This document shows, one piece after another, positions 23,464-33,814 of a stretch of 41,614 nucleotides of DNA. Position numbers and translations under genes: made by a program. The stretch is from Acidobacteriaceae bacterium (GTDB lineage Bacteria > Acidobacteriota > Terriglobia > Terriglobales > Acidobacteriaceae). The notes below the pieces were generated by a model. It worked only from the letters and a program-made list of their open reading frames with translations. It made no database searches and was not told where the DNA came from. Position 1 is the first letter of the stretch, and each line of letters opens with the position of its first letter. The stretch spans positions 1-41,614 of the forward strand of contig JASHQE010000090.1 in the NCBI GenBank assembly GCA_030037705.1, given 5' to 3'.

Positions 23464-26115
23464 ATGCGGCGCGTTCCTCACTCCACATATCGTCTCCAGT
23501 TCCATGCAGGCTTTACGTTCGACCAGGCCGGCGAGATCGCAGGTTACCTGAAGGCGCTCGGCATTTCTCATATCTACGCTTCTCCTTACTTGCAAGCTGC
23601 GCCGGGCAGCACGCACGGTTATAACGTAGTCGATCATCAGAAGATGAACGCAGAACTGGGGGGTGAAGAGAGTCACCGGCGTTTCTGCCAACGGCTCAAT
23701 AAACTTGGAATGGGCCAAGTGCTGGACATCGTTCCGAACCACATGGCAACCGGTCCGCAGAACCACTATTGGTGGGATGTTTTAGAGAATGGCCCATCCA
23801 GCCGCTTCGCAACGTGGTTTGACATTGATTGGCAATCGTCTGAGGTAAAGCTTCAGAACAAAATCTTGATTCCCGTGCTCGGAGATCAATACGGCCGGAT
23901 ACTGAGCGCCAATCAAATCACGATTGAACAGGATTGCGATCGATTTCAGGTCCGTTACATGGATAATCTCTTCCCGCTTGCGCCACGGTCGCTTGCAGTC
24001 CCGCTCTCGAAAGCAGCCGATTATGCAGACAATGCGGCTCTCAACTTTATTGCTGATAGTCTCGCCAGGCTTCCCACGCCGTCTTCATCTGACCATGAAG
24101 CGGTCCTCGCGCGTCACCGCGATAAGACGGTCATCTACGAGCTCTTGCGACGGCTTTGCGAAGAACGCTCTGAGGTCGCCAAGGCGATTGCACGTGCCAC
24201 AAACGAGCTCAACCAGAACCACGATGCTCTTGACGAGTTCCTGAATTTTCAACACTACCGCCTTGCCTATTGGCGCACGGCCGATCAGGATCTTGGCTAC
24301 CGCCGATTTTTCGACATCAACACGCTTGTTGGCCTTCGCGTCGAGCGCCTGCACGTCTTTGAAGCCACGCATCGTCGGATCTTGGAGTGGCTTACGAATG
24401 GCGTGCTGAACGGTGTACGCATCGACCATCCAGATGGCCTACGCGATCCGCAACAGTATTTTGAACGCCTGCGCGATCGCGCCCCGGATGCATGGATCAT
24501 CGGCGAAAAGATTTTGGAACCGGAAGAGACCCTGCGTGAAGCCTGGCCGATTGAAGGGACAACTGGATACGACTTTCTGAATGTCTGCAATCGTCTTCTT
24601 GTTTACAGCGAAGGATTGCGGCAGCTCACGGGCATCTATGCAGATTTCACGGGAGGGCCGATCGACTTTCAAGCAATCGCTCACGACAAAAAACTGAATG
24701 TAGAGCATGAAGCGCTGGGAAGCGATGTGAATCGGCTCGCAAACTTGTTCGTCGAGATATGCGAAAACAACCGCGATCGGCGCGACTACACCCGCGCGGA
24801 GATCAGGCGTGCTTTGCGGGAAGTAGCGGCGTGCATGTCGGTCTATCGAACCTATATTGTTCCCGAACGGGATCAGATTACCGATGCAGACCGCTCCCAA
24901 ATCGACCGGGCGGTTGCGAAAGCTAAAGCAAATCGTCCCGACCTTGACACCGGCCTGATGGATTTCATCGCAGACGTATTAGCGCTGCGGGCGCGTGGAG
25001 GATTGGAAACAGAGCTTCTGCTACGCTTCCAGCAGTTCACTTCGCCGGTTATGGCCAAGGGTGTTGAGGATACTGCTTTTTATTGCTTTAACCGGATGAT
25101 CGGATTGAACGAGGTCGGCGGCGCTCCGGACCGTGAGGGTCTCTCAATCGATGACTTCCATACGTATTGCGCGCGCATGCACGCCTTACATCCCGAGACG
25201 ATGAACACGCTCTCCACCCATGATACAAAACGGTCCGACGATGTCCGTGCACGGCTCGCTGTTCTCACCGAGATTCCTGGCCGATGGAAGTCTGCGCTGA
25301 TTCGCTGGTCGCGAAAGAATGCCCAATTTAAAACCGGAATATTTCCTGACCCGAATACGGAATATTTTCTATATCAAACACTCATTGGCGCGTGGCCCAT
25401 CTCCGCCGATCGCTTCACCGTCTATATGGAGAAAGCCGTCCGCGAGGCCAAACAACAGACTAGTTGGATCGCGCAGAATACCGAATTTGAAGAGGCTTTG
25501 CAGAAATTTATCCAACGGATCTTGGAATCGCAAGAATTTATCGCGGAGCTGGAAAACTTTGTTGCGAAGGTCCTGCAAGCTGGGCGCACAAACAGCCTGG
25601 CACAGACTCTCATCAAATACATGGCGCCCGGTATACCGGACACATACCAGGGAAGCGAATTGTGGGATCTGCATCTGGTCGATCCCGATAATCGCGCCCC
25701 GATCGACTATGAACTCCGGCAATCCATGCTGAGCGAAATTGAAAAAGGCATCGATGTGGAGGAGATCGTGCGGCGCTTTGACAGCGGAATGCCAAAGCTG
25801 TGGATAGCCTATCAGGCATTGCACCTGCGGAATGAGAAGCCGGAATGGTTCGGCCGAGAATCAACATATAATGCCGTGATTGCTGAAGGGCTGAAAAAGG
25901 AGCATCTCGTCGGCTTCCTGCGCGGCGATAAGGTTGCGACATTGGTCCCGCGATGGAACCTCAAATTGAGCGGAAGCTGGGCCGGAACGATAGTCAATCT
26001 GCCGGAGGGGTTATGGAAAAATCGACTCACCGGGGACACAGTGCAGGGCGGCCGCGTACGCGTCCAATCTCTCCTCCAGCGTTTCCCCGTCGCGTTGCTC
26101 ACCCGGCCGGAGTAG
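23464..26115 (+). CDS. treY: Maltooligosyl trehalose synthase
   Basis: An 883-residue GH13 intramolecular transglycosylase that turns the reducing-end alpha-1,4 bond of a glucan into alpha-1,1, giving maltooligosyl trehalose. ATG 23464 is preferred to TTG 23461 because AAAGG lies seven bases before it. The TreY opening PHSTYRLQFHAGFTFDQA and YASPYLQAAPGSTHGY is clear. GH13 motifs are DIVPNHMA, the nucleophile in NGVRIDHPDGL (D321), the acid/base in IIGEKILEPEE (E348) and LSTHDTKRSDD (D587). The C-terminal PGIPDTYQGSELWDLHLVDP is also family-typical. Length is normal. treZ follows after three bases, so the two enzymes are coexpressed. Confidence 0.96.
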   Translation: MRRVPHSTYRLQFHAGFTFDQAGEIAGYLKALGISHIYASPYLQAAPGSTHGYNVVDHQKMNAELGGEESHRRFCQRLNKLGMGQVLDIVPNHMATGPQNHYWWDVLENGPSSRFATWFDIDWQSSEVKLQNKILIPVLGDQYGRILSANQITIEQDCDRFQVRYMDNLFPLAPRSLAVPLSKAADYADNAALNFIADSLARLPTPSSSDHEAVLARHRDKTVIYELLRRLCEERSEVAKAIARATNELNQNHDALDEFLNFQHYRLAYWRTADQDLGYRRFFDINTLVGLRVERLHVFEATHRRILEWLTNGVLNGVRIDHPDGLRDPQQYFERLRDRAPDAWIIGEKILEPEETLREAWPIEGTTGYDFLNVCNRLLVYSEGLRQLTGIYADFTGGPIDFQAIAHDKKLNVEHEALGSDVNRLANLFVEICENNRDRRDYTRAEIRRALREVAACMSVYRTYIVPERDQITDADRSQIDRAVAKAKANRPDLDTGLMDFIADVLALRARGGLETELLLRFQQFTSPVMAKGVEDTAFYCFNRMIGLNEVGGAPDREGLSIDDFHTYCARMHALHPETMNTLSTHDTKRSDDVRARLAVLTEIPGRWKSALIRWSRKNAQFKTGIFPDPNTEYFLYQTLIGAWPISADRFTVYMEKAVREAKQQTSWIAQNTEFEEALQKFIQRILESQEFIAELENFVAKVLQAGRTNSLAQTLIKYMAPGIPDTYQGSELWDLHLVDPDNRAPIDYELRQSMLSEIEKGIDVEEIVRRFDSGMPKLWIAYQALHLRNEKPEWFGRESTYNAVIAEGLKKEHLVGFLRGDKVATLVPRWNLKLSGSWAGTIVNLPEGLWKNRLTGDTVQGGRVRVQSLLQRFPVALLTRPE

Positions 26116-26118
26116 TTT

Positions 26119-27894
26119 ATGCATCGATTCGTGATATGGGCCCCGTTCGCAACCAGAATGACCGTTCAAGTGCATGAATCCGCACTTCCGATGGAGGGAC
26201 CAGACGGGCAGGGTTACTGGCACCTTGATGTGAATGAGGCCGCATCGGGAACCGATTACGGTTATTTGCTCGACGAGGATGAGACGCCCTATCCTGACCC
26301 ACGCGCCCAATGGCAGCCACGCGGCGTTCATGGCCTCTCGCGCATCTTTGATCACAGTGCTTTCTGCTGGACAGATGATCATTTTCAACCGTCGCCTCTC
26401 GCAAGCGCCATCCTCTATGAACTGCATGTTGGCACCTTTACCCCTGAAGGAACGCTCGATGCGGCGATCGAGCAGTTGGACTATCTGGCCGAGTTAGGCA
26501 TCACTCATGTCGAGCTCATGCCGGTAGCATCCTTCGCTGGCAAGCACGGCTGGGGGTACGATGGCGTTGCTCTCTTTGCCGTGCACGAACCCTATGGAGG
26601 ACCCGAAGCGCTCAAACGATTTGTCAATGCCGCACATGAAAAGGACCTGGCCGTCCTGTTGGATGTGGTCTACAACCACTTTGGTCCCGCCGGCAATTAC
26701 ACGGGAAAGTTTGGCCCTTATGTTACCGATTCGCACCACACTCCATGGGGTGGTGCGGTGAATCTTGACGATGCTGGCTCGCATCATGTGCGGCGCTTCT
26801 TTTGCGACAACGCGCTGATGTGGATGCGGGACTTTCACATCGACGGCCTGCGGATTGACGCTGTGCATGCATTTGTCGATCGCTCAGCAATCCATTTTCT
26901 CGAGCAGCTTGCCGCAGAAACGGAGGCTCTAAGCGCGGCTCTCAGGCGGCGGCTGGTGCTGATCGCCGAAAGCGATTTGAATGATCCGCGTATTGTTACA
27001 CCGCGCGCGGCCGGTGGCTTCGGACTCGATGCACAATGGAGCGATGACTTTCATCACGCTCTCTTCGCGGTGCTCAGCCAGCAACGGGAGGGTGGATACT
27101 ATGCCGATTTTGGGCTCATTGCGCAGTTAGCCAAAGCGATCGAACGGACATATGTTTACGATGGCGTGTACTCCCGCTATCGGAATCGCGTGCATGGCCG
27201 TCCGGCAGGGAATCTTTCGCAGCACTGCTTTCTCGGTTATATCCAGAACCACGATCAGGTCGGCAATCGCGCAATCGGCGACCGCGTCAGCCAAATCGCT
27301 GGACTTGACCGTGCCAAAATCGCAGCAGCATTCGTGCTGACCGGTCCATTCATTCCCATGATTTTTCAAGGCGAGGAGTGGGCGGCATCTTCGCCGTTTC
27401 AATACTTCGCTGATCATGACGATCCTCAGTTGGCCCGATCGGTTTCAGAAGGCAGAAAGAAAGAGTTCTCAGCGTTTGGCTGGAATCCCGATTCGATTCC
27501 AGACCCGGAAAGGCGCGAAACTTTTGAGCGGTCGAAACTGAACTGGCAAGAAAGAACCCAGCCTGAACATGCAGAGATGCTCACTTGGTATCGCAGTCTC
27601 ATTCGGCTCCGCCGCGCTACCCCTTCTCTCAATAACGGCGAGCCCGGCCACACGCGCGTCATCTACGACGAGCAGGCGAAGTGGCTTTGTATGACACGCG
27701 GATCCATTCAGGTATGTTGCAATCTAGGGGAATCTCACAAAAATTTCAACTTGCCAGACGGCAGCCGTCTCGTGCTCACCTCATGCGACAGGCTACAGTG
27801 GAGTAACGGCTCCATCGTTGTCCCGAGGGATACTGTTGTGGTGATCGAGAACCCCCTGAACTCAAAAATGCCGAATGGTTTCGACCTGACCTGA
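26119..27894 (+). CDS. treZ: Malto-oligosyltrehalose trehalohydrolase
   Basis: A 591-residue GH13 enzyme that hydrolyses the alpha-1,4 bond next to the trehalose unit made by TreY, releasing free trehalose. It has an N-terminal Ig/E-set domain (MHRFVIWAPFATRMTVQVH), ILYELHVGTFTPEGT, VVYNHFGPAGNY, the nucleophile in DGLRIDAVHAF (D247), the acid/base in LIAESDLNDP (E284) and QNHDQVGNRA (D379). The insert WGYDGVALFAVHEPYGGPEA is typical. It starts three bases after treY. Its last 33 bases overlap the 3' end of the convergent membrane-protein gene on the other strand. Confidence 0.95.
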   Translation: MHRFVIWAPFATRMTVQVHESALPMEGPDGQGYWHLDVNEAASGTDYGYLLDEDETPYPDPRAQWQPRGVHGLSRIFDHSAFCWTDDHFQPSPLASAILYELHVGTFTPEGTLDAAIEQLDYLAELGITHVELMPVASFAGKHGWGYDGVALFAVHEPYGGPEALKRFVNAAHEKDLAVLLDVVYNHFGPAGNYTGKFGPYVTDSHHTPWGGAVNLDDAGSHHVRRFFCDNALMWMRDFHIDGLRIDAVHAFVDRSAIHFLEQLAAETEALSAALRRRLVLIAESDLNDPRIVTPRAAGGFGLDAQWSDDFHHALFAVLSQQREGGYYADFGLIAQLAKAIERTYVYDGVYSRYRNRVHGRPAGNLSQHCFLGYIQNHDQVGNRAIGDRVSQIAGLDRAKIAAAFVLTGPFIPMIFQGEEWAASSPFQYFADHDDPQLARSVSEGRKKEFSAFGWNPDSIPDPERRETFERSKLNWQERTQPEHAEMLTWYRSLIRLRRATPSLNNGEPGHTRVIYDEQAKWLCMTRGSIQVCCNLGESHKNFNLPDGSRLVLTSCDRLQWSNGSIVVPRDTVVVIENPLNSKMPNGFDLT

Positions 27895-28674
27895 CGCAGA
27901 GGAATCGTGCGTAGCAGCGCCGCGTTCGCCGGACCGTTCCACTCGGCTTTCGAGCGAGCGGCTCACCAGGTCGCGGGAACCGAGCCCCACAGCCAAAGCT
28001 AGGGTAAGAACAATCCCTCCGAAGAGAATGCCGAAAGCCAATTCCACAATATCTCCGCCTACCTCCAGGTGATCGAGGACCATGGCGGCAGTCAAAACCA
28101 GCACCAGCCACTTGACGCCGAGCGAAAGAAAGCGAGCATATTGGAGCTGCGCATTCACTGCACCGATGAGTACCGAACGTGCAAGAAAGCGGGCGATGAG
28201 GTTGCCGGCAATCAGCAGAAGAATCGCGCCTACCGCATGGGTGAAGTAAGGAAGCAGTGCAATCGGAAGCGGCGCGCCTGCTGCGTAAGAGGTATCGAAT
28301 GCGGCTACTCCGATGATAAGTCCCACAAGCACGCATATCCAAAATGAGACTCGGGCCGCAAGATCTGTAGGAGAACTTGACGGAGTCCACTCTACGTTGC
28401 CCCGGCTCCTCGCCATGCGGTCGTCGAACTTGAACCAGATCAGGATGCGGCGCAAGATGGCGGAGATTGCCATTCCAATCAAGCTAAACACTGCAAGAGC
28501 CACAAAAAACGCAAGGATTCCTGGCAGCACGGCGATAAACAGCGAGAGCACTCGATACAGCGACTGGTTGAGCGCGGCCGACATATGATGCCAGATCGAT
28601 GTGTTGTCTGCAAATGCAGGAGGCACAACCTCGTATGGGTTTTCCTGAAAGATAACAGCAAGCATGTTAAGCAT
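27862..28674 (-). CDS. MscS-type TM-helix-repeat membrane protein
   Basis: A 270-residue inner-membrane protein with about five hydrophobic segments: SLYRVLSLFIAVLPGILAFF extended by VALAVFSLIGMA, then FWICVLVGLIIGVAAF, FTHAVGAILLLIAGNLIARF, WLVLVLTAAMVLDHL and ILFGGIVLTLALAVGLG. The final helix runs into GSRDLVSRSLESRVER, as in 'conserved TM helix' proteins related to small-conductance mechanosensitive channels; the soluble MscS beta and alpha/beta domains are absent. AAGGAG lies five bases before ATG 28674. Placed last in the run glgE, treS-mak, GT-like, it suggests an osmotic role alongside trehalose metabolism, an inference. The 3' end overlaps convergent treZ by 33 bases. Confidence 0.8.
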   Translation of the reverse strand: MLNMLAVIFQENPYEVVPPAFADNTSIWHHMSAALNQSLYRVLSLFIAVLPGILAFFVALAVFSLIGMAISAILRRILIWFKFDDRMARSRGNVEWTPSSSPTDLAARVSFWICVLVGLIIGVAAFDTSYAAGAPLPIALLPYFTHAVGAILLLIAGNLIARFLARSVLIGAVNAQLQYARFLSLGVKWLVLVLTAAMVLDHLEVGGDIVELAFGILFGGIVLTLALAVGLGSRDLVSRSLESRVERSGERGAATHDSSASGQVETIRHF

Positions 28675-28775
28675 ACTGACTCCTTAAGCCCTCTTCCTCG
28701 ATGAAGACCAATGCCTTCCTCGGCCGGCTCTTTGCAAGTGCCGAAGCGCCCGCGCGAAGATCGCATAGAGAGCAT

Positions 28776-29966
28776 TCATGAGTTGAACCGATCCGGCCAG
28801 CGCCATCGCGAAACCATGTACGGTTTATCGGCTTCGAAGGCTGCCGCCACTGCTTCAATATGCCTTTCGGAACTGGTTCCGGCGGCGGTGATGTTAATGT
28901 GCCCCGCAACCCATGCCAGATAAAGTGGAATGAGCGCTCCAAGCAGATGCCCGCGGTTGATGGTGCGGAGCCTGAAAGCAATCAGAAAATCAAACACGAT
29001 CCTCGCCCAAAGCATCTCCGGCATGCGGAATGCCGCCGGATCGGCAACGGAAAGTCGTTTCAAACTGAGCAGCGAGTTCGGCGGCAGTACCAGCGACCAA
29101 ATCTCCTGAAGATTGGTATACGCAAAACGGAAAGACTCCACCATGCGCACCACTTCAGCCGCGCTTTCAACACGCAGCGGCTCATCGGGAAATATCCGTG
29201 GCGGGGGCAGGCGTCGCGGACGCTGCCAGACGGCTGCCTTCGCCTCTATATCCGCAAAGAGCGATCCAGTCACGAGAGAAAGAATCGCGTTCACATCGGT
29301 TTCCGCCGGCTGCGGCAGAGCACGCAAGCCGACATCGTAGTCATCCATCGCGTATCCCGCAACAATTGCTTCGTTCACCGGCCAGATAAGGGTGTCCGGT
29401 TGGCTTGCGGACGTGAAGCGCTGGGCCGCTGCGGCAAGTCGCTCCGTCATTCTGAGCGACATGCCCAGATCGATCGCTTGCGGAAAGCGAATGCGCGTTG
29501 CAAACAAAGAGCGCGTGAGCGGATAAAGGATCGCCGAATTGATGAGACCGGCATGTGGCGGCAACGTGTAGCGCGGCAAGGCCAGATCAACTCCGGAAGC
29601 GAGCACGGCATTCGCCAATTCACGCAAGGCGGATGGCGTCAACGAACCAGGCCCCGGCCCCAGCATAAGAACTGCGCGCACATTTTCTTCACGCGCTAGC
29701 TGGAATGCATGGACGAAATCCGCCGCAGTCGAAGCCCAGGCAGCGTTGGTCGGCGGAGCAACAATGACTCGAAGCGCGGGGAAGGCGCTCGAAGCGAACT
29801 CGTTCTGTGTAGCCACAAGAACACTGTCGGCAGGAAACGCCGCTGCTACGTTCGCCAGCAGGTTTTCAAATTGCTCCTGGGCCATAGCCGCTACCGTCAC
29901 CAGCAAATGCGCCTGTGACGCAGCGGAAGCGGCACTCACAACGGGGATTGGATCTGCAGTTGCCAT
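28776..29966 (-). CDS. GT-A glycosyltransferase-like protein with degenerate catalytic motifs
   Basis: A 396-residue protein that resembles, in order, the glucosyl-3-phosphoglycerate/mannosylglycerate synthase type of GT-A enzymes. Landmarks are AVLMLGPGPGSLTPSALREL where active members have a DxD (like 'VLDSDLRSITPEW'), ALPRYTLPPHAGLINSAILY then PLTRSLFATRIRFPQAIDLG where they have 'P.Y.RHKYDGTITN.I.YPL...YG...RQPIGGDFG', and TLIWPVNEAIVAGY for 'GIDIWMTT.AI..G'. The C-terminal helices LLGALIPLYLAWVAGHI also fit. The sugar-nucleotide and metal-binding residues appear lost, so it may be a pseudoenzyme or accessory subunit. It lies 61 bases after treS-mak and 101 bases before the MscS-like gene. 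The family comparison is from memory. Confidence 0.6.
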   Translation of the reverse strand: MATADPIPVVSAASAASQAHLLVTVAAMAQEQFENLLANVAAAFPADSVLVATQNEFASSAFPALRVIVAPPTNAAWASTAADFVHAFQLAREENVRAVLMLGPGPGSLTPSALRELANAVLASGVDLALPRYTLPPHAGLINSAILYPLTRSLFATRIRFPQAIDLGMSLRMTERLAAAAQRFTSASQPDTLIWPVNEAIVAGYAMDDYDVGLRALPQPAETDVNAILSLVTGSLFADIEAKAAVWQRPRRLPPPRIFPDEPLRVESAAEVVRMVESFRFAYTNLQEIWSLVLPPNSLLSLKRLSVADPAAFRMPEMLWARIVFDFLIAFRLRTINRGHLLGALIPLYLAWVAGHINITAAGTSSERHIEAVAAAFEADKPYMVSRWRWPDRFNS

Positions 29967-30027
29967 TCGTATCGAGCAAACTCACCTTGTTTCAACGCAC
30001 TTAACCTTTATCAGAACAAGGAACTCC

Positions 30028-33000
30028 TTATAGCGTTAGGATGCCCGAAATCGGGATGCGAAGCCAAGCCGGGCGGTTGTTCAGTTCATAAAGCAGTTCG
30101 TAGAGCGCTTTTTCGAGCAGATAAGCATTGAGTAAAGCCTGCGAAGCATCCGGCGGCCCCAGAAGGGCAGGATTCACCCGGACGGTCTCTTGATATCCAC
30201 GAAGAAATTGCGATGAAGCCGCATGTTCCCATTGCTGCGCCCAAGCGAGAAGTGCATCCGATCTGGTTGCATCCATGTCGCCTGACTCGGCAACAAACCG
30301 GTTCCATGCGAAATGAGCAGCGTAGGAGAAAGACCGCATCATACCGGCTACATCCTTCAACGGCGACTGCTTTCGACGCCGCTCCGCGAGAGAGCGCGCT
30401 GGCTCGCCTTCGAAATCGAGAAAGACGAAATCGCCATCCTCTGTTTCGTGCGCGGTATTTGTATCTCCCGATCCTCCGCTTGTTCGCAATGCCTGGCCCA
30501 AGTGAAAATCACCGTGAATGCGAATGCGCTGGCCTGCGGCCGGCAGCGATGCAATTGCGCGCGCACGGGTAACCAATTCCGGACGCCGTGAGAGAAGCAA
30601 TGCTCCGGCATCCGCCGCAGTCTCATCCAGTGTGGCGAGCTGGGCCCTGAGCGCATCCAATGTTTCCTTGAGCTGAGACCCGATCCGATCTGCGTCGCGC
30701 GTCAGATCATCCTGTGTTGCAGGATCCGCAGCAAACGCTGGATCCTCCGATGACGTTGCCAAGGCAAGATGCATTTCCGCCGTGCGCCGGCCGAGAAGCG
30801 CCGCCGCCTTCAGCGATCTACGTGCAGGCTCCAATGTTTCCGGCAGTGCCTCCAAATCGTGCAAGAAACCCGATCTCGGAAGCTCATGCAAGTCTGCCAG
30901 ATCATTTATGCGCAACAATGCATCGGCAATCTGATGCAAGAACCAATCCCAACCGTCGCCCTGGTTAGCAATCAATCCCTGCAGCATAGCAATCGTTGTC
31001 TTCTCGCCATCAACCGGCGTAACGGATATTTCACCCAGAAACGGCGCGATGCGCGGGAAATGTGCAGCCTCAGTGAGAAAGCGGCCGATCTCTACATCAG
31101 GATTTTCGCCCGGCTGCAGCCGCCGGAAAAGTTTCAGAATGTATGCACTGCCGTAGAGAATCGACGTGTTGGACTGTTCCGCTGAACCGATGTGCGATGG
31201 CAGCCGCGGCGCACCATGGCCCTGAACAAAAGCACTGGACGCACGCGCATCCAATCGTCCTCCAAGCGGAATGGGATTGCCGGCGCTTGGGGACTCACGG
31301 GGCTGCGAGCGCTGTGCGCCGGCCGAAGGCTGCGTAGGAGCAATGGATCGCGGTGGCGCGGCGGCCTCACCCGGCTGAGCGGTTAGAGGCGCGGGAGTAA
31401 CTGAAGATCCCGGTTCGTGTTGCGATCCGGCAGAATCTTCTGGAGCGATTCCAGAGTTTGCTAAGTCTTCCGTCCGTACGCCTTCGGCTCGTGAGAAAAA
31501 GGTCTTGGCGTCCCCGCTCGGCGTCATGTCGGTCGCGTGGACGGCGCGTCCATTAGCGAGTGCGAGCGTCGTGTTGCACTCGATCAGCCTGAATAAAGCC
31601 TGATGAAAGTCCTCTCGCGATGCCACATCATGCAAGACGACCGGGCCTGAGGCAGAACTAAGCGTGGCCAGAACGTTTGCCGGAAGGCTTTCAATCACCT
31701 CTTCCCCTTCGCGATCCACACTGAGCGCCAGTGGAATTTGATAGATATCCTCAGAGCCGTCCGCATACGCGACCTCAATGAAGAAAAGTGCCGGAGAAAC
31801 GACGCCTGTGCGCAACGAGTCCAGCGCGTTGAGACATGTATCGTCGGCTGCCGGACGAAGCTCTACCCAGTTGCGAATGTGCGCAGATTGAATCTTGCGC
31901 GTTTTGCCGCCAAACCACCGTTGCTGCGGCAACCAGCCGGGCAATGACTCTTCTAATACCGCCGCGCCGCGGTCCGCAAGGAAGCCCCTCCACCCATTGT
32001 TCAACGCGTCCATCCCAATACGCATACCTGCTGGCGATTCGCGCTGTGTTTCCCTCCGATCCTCGGATACCGCTCCCGCCTCTCGTTGAGGAGCTTGCAT
32101 TTCGAGCCACAAGAACGCATAGGGGGCAAGCGTCAGGGAATACGGAGCTTCGGTAATCTCCGGAAATCGAACATAACCGATCATCTCCACAGGTTCCATC
32201 CCCGCATAGCCGGAGAGATCGAGAGACACGGGCTGAGCAAAGCGGCTGAGATTCGCCACGCAGAGCACTGTCTCCTGTGTGCCGTCGCCGAGGTCCAGTT
32301 TGCGCAGATACCCAAGAATCTTGCGGTTCGAAGGATTCAGAAAAGTCAGCGTCCCGCGCCCGAAAACCTGAAAGAGCTTACGCAGAGCGATCATGTTGCG
32401 GGTCCAGTGCAGCAGGCTCGATTGATCGCTGAGTTGCGCCTCCGCATTGACCACCTGATAGCCGTAGATGTAGTCCATAACGACTGGAAGATACAGACGC
32501 GCGGGGTCACACTTCGAAAAACCTGCATTGCGGTCCGATGTCCATTGCATCGGCGTGCGCACGCCGTTCCGGTCGCCGAGATAGATGTTATCGCCCATCC
32601 CGATCTCATCCCCGTAGTAGAGAATGGGCGTGCCGGGAAAGCTGAGTAAAATCGAGTTCAGCAACTCGATGCGCCGGCGGTTGTTATCCACCAGCGGCGC
32701 AAGCCGCCGCCGTATCCCAACATTGACGCGCATACGCGGGTCGGCGGAATAGGCAAAGTACATGTAATCACGTTCATCGTCCGTAACCATTTCTAGCGTC
32801 AACTCATCATGATTGCGCAGGAACAGCCCCCATTGACATGTGTCGGGAATCGGCGGCGTCTGCGCCATAATGTCTGTGATGGGCAGACGATCTTCCTGCC
32901 GAAGCGCCATATAGATGCGCGGCATGAGCGGAAAATGAAACGCCATGTGGCACTCATCGCCATCGCCAAAATACGGGCGCACGTCGGCTGGCCACTGATT

Positions 33001-33753
33001 GGCCTCCGCAAGGATGAGGCGATTCGCATAGTCTGCATCGATTGCAGCACGAATCATCTTAACCACCGCGTGCGTCTCCGGCAGATTCTCGCACGAGGTT
33101 CCGTCGCGTTCGCAGAGATACGGAATGGCGTCCATGCGCAGAGCATCCACTCCCATGTCGAGCCAGAAACGCATGGCCTTGAGCACCTCTTCGATGACCC
33201 GCGGGTTATCGAAGTTGAGATCGGGCTGATGCGAGAAAAACCGGTGCCAGTAGTAAGCCTTTGCGGTTTCGTCCCAGGTCCAGTTCGACTTCTCCGTGTC
33301 CGTAAAGATGATGCGTGCGTCCCTGTAGCGCTTATCCGTGTCCGACCATACATACATGTCGCGCTGCGGTGAGCCGGCCGGAGCAAGCCGAGCTGCCTTG
33401 AACCACGGATGTTGATCGCTGGTGTGATTGATTACCAGCTCGATCATCACCTGCATGTTGCGCTGGTGTGCGGCGTCGAGAAATGCCTTGAAGTCGCTTA
33501 AAGTTCCGTAGGACGGATTGACATCGGTGTAATTGGAAATGTCGTAACCGTCATCGCGTAGCGGCGAAGGAAAGAATGGCAGAAGCCAGATGCACGTGAT
33601 GCCGAGATCTTGGAGATAGTCCAGCCGCGAGAGCAGTCCCGGAAAGTCACCGATTCCATCGTTGTTGGAGTCGGCGAACGCGCGAACATGCAGCTCGTAG
33701 ATAATTGCGTCTTTGTACCAGAGAGGATCAGTCGCGCTTGCCAGTCTCTTCAC
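30028..33753 (-). CDS. treS: Trehalose synthase / maltokinase fusion
   Basis: About 1241 residues. GTG 33753 is preferred because GGAG lies nine bases upstream and the product starts [20 protein letters not shown] as in other TreS; an upstream GTG at 33852 would overlap glgE by 38 bases. Residues 1-~545 are GH13 Tre[16 protein letters not shown], the nucleophile in [13 protein letters not shown] (D208), [10 protein letters not shown] (E250) and [12 protein letters not shown] (D316). It interconverts maltose and trehalose. From ~605 comes maltokinase ([25 protein letters not shown] near 1079, [20 protein letters not shown] near 1113), which makes maltose-1-phosphate with ATP for GlgE. Residues ~748-860 are a Pro/Ala/Ser-rich insertion within the kinase N-lobe. 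Confidence 0.94.
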   Translation of the reverse strand: MKRLASATDPLWYKDAIIYELHVRAFADSNNDGIGDFPGLLSRLDYLQDLGITCIWLLPFFPSPLRDDGYDISNYTDVNPSYGTLSDFKAFLDAAHQRNMQVMIELVINHTSDQHPWFKAARLAPAGSPQRDMYVWSDTDKRYRDARIIFTDTEKSNWTWDETAKAYYWHRFFSHQPDLNFDNPRVIEEVLKAMRFWLDMGVDALRMDAIPYLCERDGTSCENLPETHAVVKMIRAAIDADYANRLILAEANQWPADVRPYFGDGDECHMAFHFPLMPRIYMALRQEDRLPITDIMAQTPPIPDTCQWGLFLRNHDELTLEMVTDDERDYMYFAYSADPRMRVNVGIRRRLAPLVDNNRRRIELLNSILLSFPGTPILYYGDEIGMGDNIYLGDRNGVRTPMQWTSDRNAGFSKCDPARLYLPVVMDYIYGYQVVNAEAQLSDQSSLLHWTRNMIALRKLFQVFGRGTLTFLNPSNRKILGYLRKLDLGDGTQETVLCVANLSRFAQPVSLDLSGYAGMEPVEMIGYVRFPEITEAPYSLTLAPYAFLWLEMQAPQREAGAVSEDRRETQRESPAGMRIGMDALNNGWRGFLADRGAAVLEESLPGWLPQQRWFGGKTRKIQSAHIRNWVELRPAADDTCLNALDSLRTGVVSPALFFIEVAYADGSEDIYQIPLALSVDREGEEVIESLPANVLATLSSASGPVVLHDVASREDFHQALFRLIECNTTLALANGRAVHATDMTPSGDAKTFFSRAEGVRTEDLANSGIAPEDSAGSQHEPGSSVTPAPLTAQPGEAAAPPRSIAPTQPSAGAQRSQPRESPSAGNPIPLGGRLDARASSAFVQGHGAPRLPSHIGSAEQSNTSILYGSAYILKLFRRLQPGENPDVEIGRFLTEAAHFPRIAPFLGEISVTPVDGEKTTIAMLQGLIANQGDGWDWFLHQIADALLRINDLADLHELPRSGFLHDLEALPETLEPARRSLKAAALLGRRTAEMHLALATSSEDPAFAADPATQDDLTRDADRIGSQLKETLDALRAQLATLDETAADAGALLLSRRPELVTRARAIASLPAAGQRIRIHGDFHLGQALRTSGGSGDTNTAHETEDGDFVFLDFEGEPARSLAERRRKQSPLKDVAGMMRSFSYAAHFAWNRFVAESGDMDATRSDALLAWAQQWEHAASSQFLRGYQETVRVNPALLGPPDASQALLNAYLLEKALYELLYELNNRPAWLRIPISGILTL

Positions 33754-33814
33754 GTCCCAGATCTCCAGGCGCCCCGGAAGTGTACGCTGTCCGGGTGCGG
33801 TTTGTGCACCATAC

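Noticed and set aside
23338..23766. Minus-strand frame upstream of and overlapping treY, with a hydrophobic segment
   Set aside because: Most of it is antisense to the conserved start of TreY. The hydrophobic end is short and matches nothing recognised.
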